From Parvimonas micra (GTDB lineage Bacteria > Bacillota > Clostridia > Tissierellales > Peptoniphilaceae): DNA of 64,000 bases. Where the stretch lies: positions 1 to 64,000 of the forward strand of contig NZ_JAJTJP010000003.1 in assembly GCF_021300775.1 (NCBI RefSeq), given 5' to 3'. How positions within the stretch are numbered: position 1 is the first letter of the stretch; each line of letters starts with the position of its first letter. The notes beneath the pieces are model-generated. The model had not been told where the DNA came from and searched no databases. It saw only the letters and a list, made by a program, of their open reading frames with translations. The translations under genes and the position numbers were made by a program. Shown one piece after another: positions 63,098 through 64,000 of this stretch.

Positions 63098-64000
63098 ATT
63101 GTTCTTATAATCAGAATACCATTTAGGTATAATTGTTTTAAAATTCTCATAATTATCAAAAGTCTTATAAAATCTTCTTTTCATTCCAAGAATTTCTTTT
63201 TCTCCAAATTTTTCAGCCCATTTAATTGAATACAAGGTGTAACAAGCAACATAAATTGCTTGAATTTCCCAAAATTCATTCGGAACATCATCTTCAAAAT
63301 ATGAGTCAATCTGCCCGACACAGTATGGAATACTAAACTCTATCCCGAAACTTTCCAATTTATAAAATTCCTCATAAGAATTAGATATATCCCAACGATT
63401 AAAATCTATAACACCTATATCTTTATTTTCCATTAAAATTAAATTTGAAGGATGAAAGTCTCCATGTAAATAAGAATAATTTCTACAAACTTTATCTACA
63501 TTTCTTTTAACATATTCAATAAAATTATCGTCATTTTCAACTCTCACATCAGATGATTCATATTTTTCTATTTTACCCAACAATTTTATTTTAAGCTTGT
63601 CTTCAAAATTTTTGTCCTCAACTTTTAGACTGTGAATAGCTTTTAGAATTTTCCCTGCTTTTCTTCCAAGTAAATATTGTTCTTCTTTTGAAAGTTTTGG
63701 AAGTGCATCACTTAAATCAACTCCGTCAATCCAAGATAAGAGTATATACACATTCTTTTCATCATTACATATTCCAAAACTAATAGGCTTTGACATTTCA
63801 AGGCCTAGTTTAGAAAATTTTGAAATAACTTCATATTCTTCCTTTTTTTGTTCATAAAGGGAAATATCGGATAATCTTAAAAGCAAATACTCATCTTTAT
63901 TTTTCAATTTTATCTTAAACTTTTTATCTTTGGAATATCCTTTACTTATCTTTTCAACACTCTCTACGTCTTCCAATTCTTTTATATCTTTTAAAAATTC
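63080..64000 (-). CDS. Aminoglycoside-phosphotransferase-like kinase (5' end outside window)
   Basis: At least 306 codons of a protein of the APH/choline-kinase fold. The catalytic loop is HGDFHPSNLIL and the metal motif IDFNRWD; the N-terminal KGYSKDKKFKIKL resembles the ATP-binding strand of this family. A TTG at 63976 could be a start, but the frame stays open to the window edge (EFLKDIKE before it), and homologous proteins usually carry about 10-20 more residues, so the true start is probably outside. Most family members without a resistance context phosphorylate small hydroxylated metabolites; antibiotic resistance should not be assumed. Confidence 0.85.
   Translation of the reverse strand, partial: EFLKDIKELEDVESVEKISKGYSKDKKFKIKLKNKDEYLLLRLSDISLYEQKKEEYEVISKFSKLGLEMSKPISFGICNDEKNVYILLSWIDGVDLSDALPKLSKEEQYLLGRKAGKILKAIHSLKVEDKNFEDKLKIKLLGKIEKYESSDVRVENDDNFIEYVKRNVDKVCRNYSYLHGDFHPSNLILMENKDIGVIDFNRWDISNSYEEFYKLESFGIEFSIPYCVGQIDSYFEDDVPNEFWEIQAIYVACYTLYSIKWAEKFGEKEILGMKRRFYKTFDNYENFKTIIPKWYSDYKNNKGYSL

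Noticed and set aside
63080-64000. Aminoglycoside resistance gene
   Set aside because: The APH fold is shared by many metabolite kinases; there is no mobile-element or resistance context.

Overview
This is a window from an AT-rich, low-GC Gram-positive anaerobe. The first ~73 bases are the 5' end of a 16S rRNA gene on the minus strand. The base composition, the V-type ATPase, the division/wall (dcw) cluster with mraZ, FtsL-type and FtsQ/DivIB-type proteins, AddAB, Lgt and the absence of outer-membrane genes all point to Firmicutes. The 16S start and gene set would fit Tissierellia/Peptoniphilaceae (a Parvimonas-like organism), but that name is inference. Almost everything is on the minus strand; only a small membrane-protein gene near 12 kb and guaB near 62 kb lie clearly on the plus strand.

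Layout, left to right: 16S 5' end with two tandem consensus rrn promoters; a flavin-binding oxidase-like protein; nadK; a complete nine-gene V/A-type ATPase operon (G/H, C, I, K, F, E, A, B, D, read right to left); three small cell-surface or unknown genes; a pair of ABC exporters with SGGQW signatures; addAB recombination nuclease; a lone ABC exporter sitting between two copies of the addB promoter and 5' end; a heterodimeric ABC exporter; the pstSCAB phosphate importer; an operon running from a small membrane-anchored protein through prmC, two half-size chromate-family transporters, lepB, lepA, hemW, a membrane protein and a HAD phosphatase; the dcw cluster (mraZ-rsmH-ftsL-pbp-mraY-murD-ftsW-murG-ftsQ-ftsZ-nrdR); nadE-yebC-lit-lgt; an MFS/licD pair; a secreted CWB2/3D-domain wall protein; a DMT permease; an orphan gcvH; guaB; and the 3' part of an aminoglycoside-phosphotransferase-like kinase that runs off the window.

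The window is mostly housekeeping DNA, tightly packed, with TAATG or TAAATG junctions and terminators whose arms overlap neighbouring promoters. The least ordinary items are: a ~205-bp direct duplication of the addB promoter and first ~50 codons flanking an inserted ABC exporter gene; a GC-rich ~55-bp palindromic element present twice, once inside the dcw operon; a likely lipoprotein intramolecular transacylase (Lit) next to lgt; an FtsQ with a 300-residue acidic cytoplasmic tail; a tandem duplication in the pedestal of the division penicillin-binding protein; perfect WalR-type boxes upstream of the 3D-domain protein; and three 10-bp-spaced MraZ boxes upstream of mraZ. I saw no CRISPR array, intact insertion sequence, prophage or tRNA.
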